Shown here piece by piece: positions 23,162-36,343 of a stretch of DNA of 64,000 nt (its first letter is position 1; each line of letters begins with the position of its first letter). Under the pieces are notes generated by a model. The model saw nothing but the letters and a program-made list of their open reading frames with translations, ran no database searches and was not told where the DNA came from. The stretch is from Nymphaea colorata (Eukaryota; Streptophyta; Magnoliopsida; Nymphaeales; Nymphaeaceae): positions 14,300,854-14,364,853 of the forward strand of contig NC_045147.1 in assembly GCF_008831285.2 (NCBI RefSeq), written 5' to 3'. The position numbers and the translations under genes were made by a program.

Positions 23162-25510
23162 TCAAGCAGCTGGCTGTTTATTCTTTGTGGCCCACCGCTT
23201 CCTAGCCTCCTCAAGTGCTTCATCACGCTGCCTCGAGAGTTCCTGAAACCATTGCTGGTACTGCTGGCTAATCAAATCAAATTCCGCTTTCAACTCCTCA
23301 TCCTCGTCTTCCTCCAAAGACGATGAGGCATAGCTCCGGGTGTTCGCAATATCAGCAAAATCGTTTAAATTACAGACTGACAAATCTAAATTTGCCACAT
23401 CTGCGACGTTGTTTTCCCTCGTTTCAGGAACCAAATCAACAACATTAGAACATTCAGTTGAGACCCCAGAGGCAACTGACTCAAGGGATTCCTGGTCCGC
23501 TGCAGCAGCAGAACTTGAAGGGGAATCAAATCCACCATGGGACATGGCATCGTCTGGTTTTGTAAATGCACCATCCTCATGCTGCCGCTTTATGGAACCC
23601 TCCACAGAACTCAGATCAATGCAATAATTCTCCAAATCTGACCCAGACAGGACATCTTCTATGCCTTTGACAGCACTGCTTCCATGTACTCCATCCCATG
23701 AATAACCAACGGAGAACCGAGCATGCTCCGGCACCTTAGATTCTGTCCGGACACAGTTTGTTCCATTTTCTGAGGGGGGAACGGAAGGTTCCCACTCAGG
23801 TATTAGTTTCATTATCAGGAAATCAATGAACTCTGCAATAAATGTGACATCTTGATCAGAGAGATCTAGCTGCTCCACCATCTCACTGGCCACCGAAAGT
23901 GCCGTGTCACTGTCAAGGTAAAACATAAAATGCACATTCTTCACACGACCTACAACAAAAGATATCTTGTCATTACGAAGCTATGGCTATAATTGAAACA
24001 ACCAAGGCCCAAGGATTGTCTAATGTAACTGACGTGCAAATTCAGTTAATTAATCTTCCCACCCATTATATCAGATCATCACTTACCATCAGGGCCAGCA
24101 ATCCTCAGAACTAGAGATATAGAATTAGCATCAGTTTGTCTCCCTTCAACCTGAACGAATAGTTCTTTTTGGACCTCTCGTATTCCAAGCTTGGAAAGCA
24201 GTGGGTATTTATGCTGTTCCTCGAATTAGTGCTCATAGATGACTGCTTGTAGTCATAATCTATGTCCATTGATAATGGTCCAGACTTCACCTGAGTAACA
24301 GAAGCCGCATCAGAGTGCACAGACGAACCTTCCAAGTTTGAGGTTTGGGGCACTAAAGTGGGTAATTGCAGAGAGTTGCAGGCTTGCTCTTTTAAATCAA
24401 TGTGCTGAAGAAATTGATATTTCAAAAGCTCCCTTGCAGAAGGCCTTTCCGATGCTGGGGCTAGACATTTCTCAATAAGCAACTTTACTTCAGGATCATT
24501 AACCATGTCTAAGGCTGCAGGTTTGATCCCCTGAAAGGGAAATAATGGATGAATAGCAATACCAGACATAATAAGATCAATTTAACCTAACACATCAGCA
24601 AGCTTACAGAAGAGACTTTCTTATAAATCTGGGCTGGGTTCTTGCATTCACTGTAAGGGTACTCAAATGTGACCATCTCCAATAAGCACATGCCGAAGGA
24701 ATATATGTCAACAAGTTCGTTGTACTCTTCTTCATAAAGCTCTGGAGCCATGAACTCAGGAGTCCCTAAGGTAAAGAGAGTTGGATAGCAGTAAAGATTG
24801 ACAAAAACCAAAATCAAAATATCAACCCACAAACAATTCAAGTTATTAGTTACCAATCACGCTTCGGGCACTAGGCTGCTGCATAATAGTTGCTAATCCA
24901 AGATCTCCGATCTTTACTTGCCCATGATTTCCATTAACGAAAATGTTATCACATTTCAAATCTCTGTGAATAATGGGTGGATTATGCCCATGAAGATATT
25001 GCAGTCCACGAAGAATCTGTCTGGCCCAGTTCTTTACAGCCTTCATGTCCACCTTTTTATGTTTCAGACGGTACCTAATATTATTTGAAAATTTATTTCA
25101 CTGCCATATCTACAAAGATCTCAAAGTATACCACAAAAATTAAGAATTTCATGATAAGTCATGAAACAATAATTGAAAGGGGTGACTCCAACTTACTTTC
25201 TTAGACTCCCAGACGTAAACAACTCCGTAATTATGTTGATGGTCTTCTTCTGCTCATCGACCCATGAACTAAAAATTTGATAATGTTATCGTGTTTAAGC
25301 GATTTCAGCAAATGCACTTCCGAATACAATCTCTCTAAATCTTCAGGCGACCGTAAGACATCGCCCATTTTGACTTGGTTCCATGCCACTTCTATCCCAT
25401 CTACTTCATCAAATGACCTGTATCTGGATAGACAAGGTTAAGAGGCCCAATCCCAACTCTCTTTGTTCTTCACCTTCAAATTTGGATAAACGATGGAAAG
25501 AAAAATGGAA
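23162..25510 (-). pseudogene. WNK: WNK kinase, 5'-truncated copy (copy A)
   Basis: Minus-strand exons 25423-25197, 25074-24854, 24765-24608, 24530-24087 and 23949-23162 correspond to exons 3-7 of the complete gene at 36344-39067. Exon 1 and exon 2 proper are missing because the sequence turns back on itself after 25510. Exon 3 is one base short (AAAAA versus AAAAAA near 25270) and exon 6 is one base short (GTTTGTC versus GTTTTGTC near 24138), so the frame is broken twice. The kinase, RFXV/PF2-like and C-terminal coiled-coil regions are otherwise identical to copy B. I think these are errors at a contig end; they are probably not a decayed paralogue. Confidence 0.85.
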
Positions 25511-26871
25511 GTTTTGGGTAAGGGAGCATTCAAGACTGTGTATCCTTCAAAATTTCCATTTTTTCTTTCCATCGTTTATCCAAATTTGAAGGTGAAGAAC
25601 AAAGAGAGTTGGGATTGGGCCTCTTAACCTTGTCTATCCAGATACAGGTCATTTGATGAAGTAGATGGGATAGAAGTGGCATGGAACCAAGTCAAAATGG
25701 GCGATGTCTTACGGTCGCCTGAAGATTTAGAGAGATTGTATTCGGAAGTGCATTTGCTGAAATCGCTTAAACACGATAACATTATCAAATTTTTTAGTTC
25801 ATGGGTCGATGAGCAGAAGAAGACCATCAACATAATTACGGAGTTGTTTACGTCTGGGAGTCTAAGAAAGTAAGTTGGAGTCACCCCTTTCAATTATTGT
25901 TTCATGACTTATCATGAAATTCTTAATTTTTTGTGGTATACTTTGAGATCTTTGTAGATATGGCAGTGAAATAAATTTTCAAATAATATTAGGTACCGTC
26001 TGAAACATAAAAGGTGGACATGAAGGCTGTAAAGAACTGGGCCAGACAGATTCTTCGTGGACTGCAATATCTTCATGGGCATAATCCACCCATTATTCAC
26101 AGAGATTTGAAATGTGATAACATTTTCGTTAATGGAATCATGGGCAAGTAAAGATCGGAGATCTTGGATTAGCAACTATTATGCAGCAGCCTAGTGCCCG
26201 AAGCGTGATTGGTAACTAATAACTTGAATTGTTTGTGGGTTGATATTTTGATTTTGGTTTTTGTCAATCTTTACTGCTATCCAACTCTCTTTACCTTAGG
26301 GACTCCTGAGTTCATGGCTCCAGAGCTTTATGAAGAAGAGTACAACGAACTTGTTGACATATATTCCTTCGGCATGTGCTTATTGGAGATGGTCACATTT
26401 GAGTACCCTTACAGTGAATGCAAGAACCCAGCCCAGATTTATAAGAAAGTCTTTCTGTAAGCTTGCTGATGTGTTAGGTTAAATTGATCTTATTATGTCT
26501 GGTATTGCTATTCATCCATTATTTCCCTTTCAGGGGATCAAACCTGCAGCCTTAGACATGGTTAATGATCCTGAAGTAAAGTTGCTTATTGAGAAATGTC
26601 TAGCCCCAGCATCGGAAAGGCCTTCTGCAAGGGAGCTTTTGAAATATCAATTTCTTCAGCACATTGATTTAAAAGAGCAAGCCTGCAACTCTCTGCAATT
26701 ACCCACTTTAGTGCCCCAAACCTCAAACTTGGAAGGTTCGTCTGTGCACTCTGATGCGGCTTCTGTTACTCAGGTGAAGTCTGGACCATTATCAATGGAC
26801 ATAGATTATGACTACAAGCAGTCATCTATGAGCACTAATTCGAGGAACAGCATAAATACCCACTGCTTTCC
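24193..26871. repeat. 1318-bp inverted repeat with 43-bp spacer
   Basis: 24193-25510 and 25554-26871 are reverse complements over 1318 bp, apart from single-base indels. The 43-bp spacer 25511-25553 equals the reverse complement of 38699-38741, the next stretch of the WNK gene in copy B. The right arm is cut off by the N run. This is a fold-back of one template strand. Confidence 0.95.
25511..26871 (+). pseudogene. WNK: inverted WNK fragment (exons 2-6, partial)
   Basis: The plus strand reads the WNK gene from exon 2 ([10 protein letters not shown], ending near 25539), through exon 3 ([15 protein letters not shown] to GSLRK), exon 4 ([10 protein letters not shown]), exon 5 ([20 protein letters not shown]) and into exon 6, stopping at the gap. 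Single-base losses in exon 4 (GGAATCATGGG for GGAAATCATGGG near 26135; AAAAGG for AAAAAGG near 26010) break the frame. It has no own promoter or C-terminus and is the right arm of the fold-back. Confidence 0.9.
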
Positions 26872-26971
26872 NNNNNNNNNNNNNNNNNNNNNNNNNNNNN
26901 NNNNNNNNNNNNNNNNNNNNNNNNNNNNNNNNNNNNNNNNNNNNNNNNNNNNNNNNNNNNNNNNNNNNNNN
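26872..26971. other. assembly gap, 100 N
   Basis: Exactly 100 undetermined bases. This round number is the usual placeholder for a scaffold join of unknown size, so the true distance between 26871 and 26972 is not given. Confidence 0.99.
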
Positions 26972-27413
26972 TTTGCGATTAGTATAGCGTCAAGTAAACA
27001 CGACACATGAAACTTAGGAAGAAATTATCGTGTCTGCTTGCTGTAATTAAAGATGAACTTCCTATTTTCTAGCTCATATGCTTTAGGCCAGGTTATTTAT
27101 AACGTCAAATGGTTGATGGATAAGAATAAAGCTCCTGATCTACGTCGTTTTTTTTGTTTTTATTATTTTATAAACTTGTTCGGTTTTGATGCCTTCTAAG
27201 CATGGTGTTTATTCTTTACACTCTGCTTATTTTTATTTTTAGTGCTGATGTTTTGGTTTCAGTATTCCTTCGGACATGGATTTGTTTCTTGAATGGAAGT
27301 TAGCATGCTTGTCATGACTAAGTTTTAAACTTGTTTGGTTTCAATTTTACTTGATGATGTAGTGATCTTACAGAGTGAAGTAGCATCTGTTGAGCCTGTA
27401 CAAGACAGAACTG

Positions 27414-27963
27414 ATGGTTGAATCGGATGGACCACGACTATATAGTTGCTGCAATTGTCGGAATAATGTCTCTCTTCACGACGATATCATATCGAAGGCA
27501 TTTCAGGTGACTGCTTTTAGCCATTGCAGACTTTTTTGTGTCTTAGCATCTGACTTGTTTTTGGGGATCCCTCATAATGACCTGCAAACAGATTTCTCTT
27601 AGTTTACTTAGAAATTCTCTTCCTAGCTGCTTGCATTCTGTTTTGCTGAATTCAACTCAGCTACCAATTTTCCTCCAAATTTGCACTTTCATTCTATTTC
27701 ACCATAGTGTATTAATCGTGTCTGTAATCTGTCTAGGGAAGACATGGCAGAGCATTCCTCTTTGCTCATGCAATGAATGTAGTTTTAGGGCCAAAAGAGA
27801 ACGGCAGCTGATGACCGGTTTTGCACACAGTTGCTGATGTTCATTGCTGTGAATGTCGGGAGATCTTGGGATGGAAGTATGTAAGGGCTTATGAAGAAAC
27901 ACAAAAGTACAAAGAAGGAAATACATATTGGAAAAGTTAAAGATTGTCAAGGAAAACTGGTAG
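27414..27963 (+). pseudogene. Yippee-like gene, frameshifted copy (copy B)
   Basis: Corresponds to exons 27414-27506 and 27737-27963 of the intact gene at 14234-14784. Exon 1 is intact. Exon 2 has a lost T (GAGAACGGC for GAGAATCGGC, near 27801), a gained T (CCGGTTTTGC, near 27819) and a lost A (GGAAATAC for GGAAAATAC, near 27920). The product would be misread between the indels and again at the C-terminus. All three are one-base changes close to the gap, so I treat them as probable base-calling errors in a duplicate of one gene. Confidence 0.85.
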
Positions 27964-30900
27964 CTCTTTCTGTTCTGCTTTGTGCTGATGTCTGCGACTT
28001 CTTTGGTGGTGCATCCAGATGTTCATCATGTACAGAAATCTTGATAGATGAAAATATTCAGCCATTGCTGATTGTGTATCCTCTGTTGCTGCAGCCGGTG
28101 GTCTGTGTTCTGGATTCAAACTGCTATCTGTTTTATTCTTATTAGTCTTGTTCATTCATAAAGTTCAACTGTATATAAGTGGAAGTTCCAAAACGAAGGA
28201 TTTCTGTTGACAGTTCATCCTTCACTGAACTGGACATGAATTCAATGTGAACAGTGTGTACCTTCTTACATGGTGCTTGCATATCTGAGAAAATGGTTTT
28301 AGATGTTTGTTATCGTTGCAGTCCACTTTATGATTCCCTCCTACTCTTGACTTGGAAATAAGCGAAGTGAAAGTCTTCTTGGAGACAACCGGTAAGTGTG
28401 AAATTATAGAGACAAGAATAGCGTGGAGCCCGTGCAAGGATGACACATAAATGACTAAGTGAAATTCTTGCAAAGACAAGTTACGTATTGAGGGAGGCAT
28501 AATTGCCATGCATGAAAATTCAGTGGTGTTTTGATGATGACCGCACAAGTTGTCTGTGGAGAAATGTAAGTGGCAATGTAGAGGCATTCTTTAACAAATA
28601 TTGAAAATGCTAGAATGCCTGCAGGACAACCAGATCTTTGTTCTCTGTAAAGTACTTGGTGTTGAATGTCTATGGAATGTTTACGTACTTTTTGAGGTAT
28701 TGAGATCTGGTCACTGCTTGGACAATACATCTGTTGTGCCAATTGAAATCCATGGCGGCCTTATCTCTATTGACCTCGTGGGTATACTGGTAAGCTTTAA
28801 GGCAAAAATCACAGCTTAGTGACTAAATACCGGCAAACGATCGGATAAACTCGTGGGCAGTGGCAGTAGAGTGTTATCCTATCAATCTTATGTAACTCTG
28901 CAGGTAAATCAAATGAGAGGTGGTTATTACCAGTGTATGGACAGACATAAATCGGATTTGAATACAGTACAAGCGTCATTTTCAAGGTTGAAAAGACCGT
29001 CAGCAATCTCATTAGTTTGAGATGGGTCATTAAGATCGACCATTGAGTCACGCAAGCCCGCAAGTTGTCGTGGGGTCTTCAAAAATTGGTAGCCATCAAA
29101 ATGGGATAACGTGGTGAGCACGATTCAAAGTGCCTTCTTATCAAATCATGTTGATCACTTTATGATTTTGACTAAAATAAGTGAAGTTAAAAAGCCCATT
29201 ATCCCATGGTCGGTAAAGCGGTTCATTTCAAAGGGATTTGGGTTACAAATTCTGCGATCGCTGTTATGATCTAGCCATGCAACCGCGCCCGCCCGCGAGG
29301 ATCGAGTGAAATTTCACGCAAAAAAAAGTCGGCCCTGCCAGGGCCGACTTTTTTTCGGGTGAAAGTTCACCCGTCGTGGCCCTTACCCATCGACGACTTG
29401 CAAGGGCCGAAGCGGAGGGGGACGAGTGAAATTGGAAGAGGGGGAATGGGAGGACGCAGAGGGGGAAGGGAGTAGCGGAGGGGGAAGCGACGACGGGTAA
29501 GGGAGAAGCGGAGGGGAGAAGAGGGGAAGGGAGAAGCGGAGGGGGGAAGAGGGAGAAGGGAGAAGAGGGGGAAGGGAGGAGCAGAGGGGGAAGGGGGCTG
29601 TCCACCGGACTACGCAGAGGGGGAACTGTCAGGGGAAGGGAGAAGCAGAGCGGGAAGGTTGGAGAGGGAAAGAAGAGAAATAAGGAATAAGGGAGACCGT
29701 GAGACCGTGATCTCTTGCAGTCATGGCCGTGGTAGAGAACGCCGGCGTGGACTTGGGGCGTTTGATTGTCATTGGCTGGCCGGAATTTTGGTGACAAAGT
29801 GTTTTTTTCAGATTTCAACAGTCACTTAGAAAGTCTCTCATTCATTTTACCATGTGCATCAAAACACAGTTAATTTTAGTTAATTTTACCTGCAAAAAAA
29901 CTTTCCTATAGATCCTCAAATCGAAGGTAGGTTAAGTTTCATCTTGTATTTTTTTTTAGAAAATTTACCGTAGTAAATTTACCACGTTAAATTTTTCCTT
30001 GCCATCAAACGAGCCTAAAGGAAAGAGAAAAAAAAATGTGAAGTTTTAGCTAGATTTCAACTAAAAACATTTTTTTTTTCCTTTGTTGTATGTTCCAGAT
30101 TTTGAAGAATGGCCCGGCGTATGATATACACACAAACCAAATAGAACCCAATTCGCTTTGCCAATGCATATATGTGGATCTTTGATGCTCTTCATTATCG
30201 TAATTTTTGGATAAGAAACAAGATGTAAGTCGTGTTATTTCATAAATAAAAGAGTATCATTAAGACTTTTGAAATATTACTGCCGGCTATGAGAACCTAA
30301 GCCCACTGATCTAAATCGGTAGATAAGCTAAACCAGTGGGATTTAATATTGCCAATTCAAAAGGATAATTGCGATCATGCTTTCTTTCAAAACTTGTTCT
30401 CCGTTTATTCATTTATTAGACGTTCTGATTTGGCTTTAGTCATATTTGGTAATGTTATATATTAATACATACTCTTTAAAGCCCTGAGTTCTTTGGAACG
30501 CAATGTTCCAATAACAAAAGGGGAGTAAATCAAACATCGGGTGAAGAATGTGTTCCCTCTTTATGAAAGGGGAAATGAACAGAAGGGAAATTTATGCCAA
30601 CCCTTCCTCCCGCGCGCACGCTTGGTTCATGCTCCTCTCCGCCCTCATACCGCTTCATTCGCCAGGTTCTCTTTCTGTCGCTCAATCTGCCTCCCTCTCT
30701 CTCGCATGATGCCGCATGTCTCAGGGGTCTCTCTCTTTCTCTCTCTCTCTCTCTCGCCCCTAAACTCTCACAAGACTTCTCCATCAGTGCGACCGTGGAA
30801 ATATCTGATGTGGATGTGTGGTGCATGCGGATTGAATGATCCATTTACATCTATTGTTTGTTTGCCTTCAGAGAATTGGAGAGCGTAATTTGCCTATTCG

Positions 30901-31601
30901 ACCCGTCTTTCTCCGTCAAACTGTTGTGCTATATGTTACACGCTTACATCTTGTCTCCTAAACCGTAAATAATCTGAACTCTGCAACTGCTTAGGTTTCC
31001 CGATAACAGTAATGTGGTTAGTCTCTTACGCCTCGCTCCCTTGCCCTCGTCCTTTTAATTACTCAGATTCTGCTTTACGTTGCATAGGCAGAAGCTATGC
31101 CCTCAGAGCAATTTATTTTCGACTCTTGCATTCTGATTGTGGTTAATCTTGTTGCTTCCGCTTTTTCATGCATCTATTGATCCAATTCTTGAAACTTGAA
31201 ATTCGAGATACTTTGAGGATTTCACCATATGATGTTCTGAAAGGGATGATAGTTCTGTCCTTCTAGGCGAATGTCTCTATATGTCCGAAGTCGGTGTTTA
31301 ACCCATCTTCACCAAACGTTCAAATAGTATTGAAACAAGTATAGTCACCGCAAGGGTTCCTTTCTCGAGGACATATTATTCTATTTGTTTCGCACTTGGA
31401 TTTCAACCTCAATATACTAAAGGCATTTTCCATCTCTTGAATTGATTCTTCATTTTCTTTCTTCGGGTAAAATTTGTTGTGCATGGAACTTATTTATTTT
31501 TCAATTAGTTGCAATTACAGCATTTCACAATTGGACAGGTACGAGGATAGTTTGTAAGATATTATTGTAGTCAGCTCCAGTGGAACTGCTAAGTTCTTGA
31601 A
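27964..31601. other. spacer between Yippee and RPC10 (copy B)
   Basis: Repeats 14785-18421, including the three-hairpin cluster (central stem 29321-29355) and the G-rich purine tract (about 29415-29680). No gene is recognised. Confidence 0.5.
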
Positions 31602-32419
31602 ATGTTGTTCTGCCCAACCTGTGGCAACATGCTGCTAGTGCAGCGCCCGAACCTTGGTCAATCTTCAAGGTTCTTCTGCCCAACCTGTCCATATGCGTAT
31701 CCTATAGAACGTGAGGTAAGTATCTCTGGGCTTCTTTCTTGCATTTGTTGTTATTGTTTCTGGTTACTATACCTACTTTGTTGTTTAACAGCACTATTAT
31801 TTCATGATATTGCAGATTTCTGTCAAGCAAAAACTCAAAAAGAAAAAATTAGATTTAGTATTCAACTACGAAGAAGCCATGAAAAATGCGAGCAAAAGTC
31901 AAGGTATCTTTCTGTTTCATAAGCACTTTCACTGCATTGAATGTCTATGACGACGAGTTCACGCTTGGATGAAGTGCACATATCAATTGCAGTTTCCACC
32001 GCATTCAATCTTGACCATTGAGGTCTCTAGTAAACATCGCTAGCCAGTAGACCCCATAGGAAGCCTGGGTGGTATCTGAAAAAAAGCAATGAAATGACTG
32101 GTAGAAACTCAATAGCTAAATTGCCTGCAGTATTTAAAGTATACATGCTTCGCTCAAAGCGAATATTATAATTAAATGGCCATTTATGTAAAAATATTAA
32201 AATTTTTAACCGTTATTCATTGTCACAGAAATACAAGCACATGTAACAGTAAATTGATATAAGGCTTCAAATTAATCAATACCCCGTTAAGCAATGTACT
32301 TCAACAGTTGGCGATGAACAGGACATTTTAGATATATGCCATATATGCAACAGCTAGAAATTCCATATATTGCATCATGAGACAATACTAACGATATGGA
32401 TGGAAATGAAGCTGAGGAT

Positions 32420-32454
<35 letters not shown>

Positions 32455-34113
32455 GAGAGAGAGAGAGAGATTACTGTATCAATTTACCTTAAAACCCATA
32501 GGGAACAAAATTTCAGGAGATAAAAGGATTCTTTCTTGACTGGGTACTTAATCAATGAATCAGCTAGGTGGTCTAATTGATATCGGATAGGTACTGTTAG
32601 GGTCGTCCTAGTTAAAGACTGGGAATGATTAGGCCAACTAGTACCCATCTTGACAAAGCCAACTCGGATTAGCTGCATTATTGAGGTGAATTGCAACAAT
32701 CGCATTATTTACATCTCGAGACAATTGTATGATGTTTTGGAAAAAAAAAACATTCTCTTGCTCACATTTTTGCAATAAAATTACCAGTAGAAATGACAAT
32801 CATCTGTGTGAGGAAGAACAGAATGCAAAATTATGTTTTCAGATGAAAACGTGCTTTCTTCAGGAGCTTTTCACAAAGATACGTTGCAATGAAGAATTAA
32901 AAGATTCATTAGCATTTTATAACAAAATGTTTTGATATTTATCAAACTATCCTGGTAAAAAGTTAAAATTGACAATAGATGAAACCATTTATTTTACTAT
33001 GAAGAACGGTTGGAATGTTTCACTTGTACACTTTGTTGATGTCTAACCAAACGAATGTTACAAAGGTTATAAATGAAGTTGTGCGCCGATGGACCTCTCC
33101 TCCAGCATTTCCAAATGGAAGTTGTTATTCCACTGTTTCTCTTCAAGCCAGATTCTTTATGGTTCGTATTAGTCAAACAGATAAATAAAAATGAAATAAC
33201 ACATTATGCAGCACTTATTGTCTGCAAAGCTTTTTTTCCGAACTGATTGACTTCCAGTAGAAACTACAGTCCTAATTGGAATCCTACAAAGATTAAGCTT
33301 GTGTTACCTTGTGGACTAAGATACCTGAACGATTGGTTTCCGTATAGCTTAGGAGTAATGGCTACGGGTGGACTTGGTCAAATTTAGATCGACTAACCTG
33401 TCAAGGCCATAAACCCATGGCCTCCTGGAAACTGTCAAATGCTGAGTTGTATGCCTCTAAGTTTGATGAGGTGAATGTCTAATGTCAAGGAAAGTTTTTC
33501 TAATCATCTCATGACTGGTGTGTTTATTCTATGTTGAAACTTTAAATGGTATTTTCATTTATCATGTTTTAACCATCTAGAGGTTGATCGGCATTTATGA
33601 GTTTGGTGAACTTCATTTAAATTCTGAGTTGTCCTGTAAGGCCTTCTTTCAATGGCAATCAAAGACTTCAGTGGCTGACGTCGAAAAGTTTTCCTCATTT
33701 GAACTGAAATGTTCTGTCATTTGTGATCTCGTGCTTTTTTCTTTGTTTTATCTCCAGGAGTTGAAATACGCCTTTTAAGCTATGAACACCCTGCTGAGAA
33801 ATATGTCCTGAATATTGTATGGTTATGTTGATCTAATGATAATGTGGGATGGGTGAAAGTTTCTCTTGCAGTATCAAATGGTCTTCAATACTCTTAAAAG
33901 TCCCTGCATATCTGTCATGAAAGCATTCCTTTTTTCATCTTATCTTCATGTTATGATAGAATTATTGCAAGTTTTTCATTTCATTTTCATTCATAAGTTT
34001 CCATTTACTATGATTTCTTTCTCATAAAAACATATGCCAGTGGAGATTTCCAAGAACAAAGTTGATTTTCTTTTTTTTGTCGATGCTGCACCCAAGTGTT
34101 AATTTATCCTATT

Positions 34114-34152
<39 letters not shown>

Positions 34153-34660
34153 TGTTTGCTTGAGGCACTGAGTGGTGGATTGGTAGGAAGTCCTGGTTGA
34201 AGAAGAGAGGTCAATTTGCCCCTAAAACATATGGTACTTACTGGGTCCTAAGGAGCTCAAAAATTTTAATGGAATAATCTGAGATGCGGCTGAAATGACA
34301 GGATAGATTTCTCCATTTTGCATTGGATCATCATGTGTGGCCTGACACAAAACTCAGACAATGCGTTACTAGTACTTTTCAATAAAACAGGCAAAACATT
34401 TTTGCTTTACTGTTGGCTCGATTTCCCGTGTAAAAACAATATTAGAAGAATTGTCCATGTTTTACAGTGAACAACTAGGGATGTTTTTTACCAGTTTCAC
34501 CAATTGTTTTTTCTTTACTCATGCAGAAACCTGCCCACGATGTGGTCATGGGGAAGCATACAGTTATGACATGCAGACGCGATCTGCTGATGAAGGTGCA
34601 ACAATTTTTTTCACATGCTGCAATAGATCGTGTGGGCACCAATGGCAACACTTCAATTAA
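31602..34660 (+). CDS. RPC10: RNA polymerase III subunit RPC10 (copy B)
   Basis: Exons 31602-31715, 31816-31903 and 34527-34660 encode the same 111-residue protein as 18422-21481, with both zinc ribbons and the RSADE hairpin. I see no coding difference, and the introns match including both microsatellites. One base fewer occurs in the long intron (GAACACCCTG versus GAACACCCCTG). It is most likely the same locus represented twice. If both were real the plant would carry two identical Pol III subunit genes 13 kb apart. Confidence 0.9.
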
Positions 34661-36343
34661 CCTAGTCTGTCAAGCCAGAGAGGGTTTGTCAAGAATTGAC
34701 AGCAAGCATTTCCATCATTTTTGCATGGTTATTTAGCTTGCTAGCTCCTTATCTTTGAAGTTTGGGTAGTAACCTGCTCTTAAGCTTCTCTGTGTTCTAC
34801 TCCCTTGAGTTCGGTGTCTGCTTGACTGTTAGTTTCCAGGCTATATTAGGCACTTTTCGCCATGCAGACATTCGTCTCCTTGTTGTTCTTGCTTTTTTCT
34901 TTACATTGTTTCCTCAGATGGTTCCCAATCAAAACAGGATGAAAAAATAGGACTGCTGTTTTGGTGAAATATAGATATGACTTAGGAGAGTTGAACTTTA
35001 TTAAAACTATGGTTTAAAAAAAAAAACAGAAAACAAAGAAATCCTTTCGGTTTACTTTATCATTCTATGATTGGTGGTGTATGGAGATTCTTCTCTCTAT
35101 TATGCGCTCGCCAACAAGATCTCAGAACACCTGGTTAAGGGATTGACTTAACGCCTTCAAAATTTGGGAGCTGAAAAGTTACGTACATATGAACATCCAT
35201 CATATGGTTGGTGTAAATCCATTTGCAGTTTAAGTTGACCTTAAGTAAGCTTCCTAATGTTAGGTTGTGTTTGCAGAATTAAGCTTTGTTCCTGGCAACC
35301 CCAGTATATATGTTCGCCACACTAAAGCCTGTATCGATTAATGAAGAACGATATTTGTGTAGTTGGGGGTTTCTTTGATGGGGTTGTCTATAATACCTGC
35401 CTTGAAATAGCATGGAACTTGAGAACATTGGGTGGATTTCATTGTCCCAACGGTCGGTATTTTTTAAGATTGTTATTTCAGTATTTTATTTTCTTTATAT
35501 ATTATTTGCTCAAATTTTAAGGATCCCTTCTCTCCTTGATGAATATTTTCGTTCAAGGTTCTCTCTCTTTCGACGATAATTGCAGTACTCTGATTTCTCC
35601 GGGGGGTCCTCACTTTTGCTGAGAACTGCCAAACGAAAGTTGAGATTAAACGAAACTTTATACTTGTTATAATCCTTCAGCTTTTAATTTTAACATTTTT
35701 GGCAAAACGCGTATATCGGGCAAATGAGAAAAATGAGGCCTTGTTATGATTACTGACAAAAGTTGCTTCCTGATTCGAATTTCTCTAGAAAACCCTGCGA
35801 CTTGAATCTGGCGTCTCCCTCGTTTGTGAAGAGGAATTTTAAACTTTAACGGCAATGGTTGTTTATGTTTCCGCTGTTTGGTTTGCGTGGCGCGTTAACT
35901 TTTTTTACAACTTGAAATGCATGAATCTAATTTTTTCGAGCACGTGTCGATTGATAGTTCAAGCACTGACTGAACAACACTATCTTTTGCCGAGAAGAGT
36001 TCGATTGACCTGCCAAGACGTGCTCCTAAGTCCTTGAATCTGATGGAGGTGAAGAGATTAAAACCAGCACTCTTTCTTGCTCTTAACTTTATACAGAGAT
36101 AGGAAGGGGAGTCCAGGAGTCCTCTTAACTAGTCAGCAGCACAATCAAGCACATCATGACTGCTTGCTTGAGAATCTTCTGAGAAAACTCTTTAATTCAT
36201 CATGATATTTCCCCACACAGAGAAAAGTTGATAAAGAAAATCAAGACGTTGCTCGAAACGGAACAAGTTTATTTTCGAGCAAATGATCAAAGACATTCCT
36301 CGAAAATTAAGGGAAACAATGATCAATGTCAAGCTAATTAGCG
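34661..36343. other. spacer between convergent RPC10 and WNK (copy B)
   Basis: Repeats 21482-23161. It carries the 3' flanks of both genes and no recognisable gene. Several homopolymers differ by one base from copy A (for example the G run near 35600, and GAAAAG versus GAAAG near 36222). Confidence 0.5.

Larger units (their letters stand above)
13795..25510. repeat. copy A of 11.7-kb duplicated block
   Basis: Nearly identical to 26972-38698 in the same orientation at an offset of about 13,180. It begins inside the region upstream of Yippee (TTTGCGATTAGTATAGCG) and ends in WNK exon 2 where the fold-back begins. Differences are almost all single-base indels in homopolymers. See findings: I interpret it as an assembly duplication, not biology. 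Confidence 0.95.
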
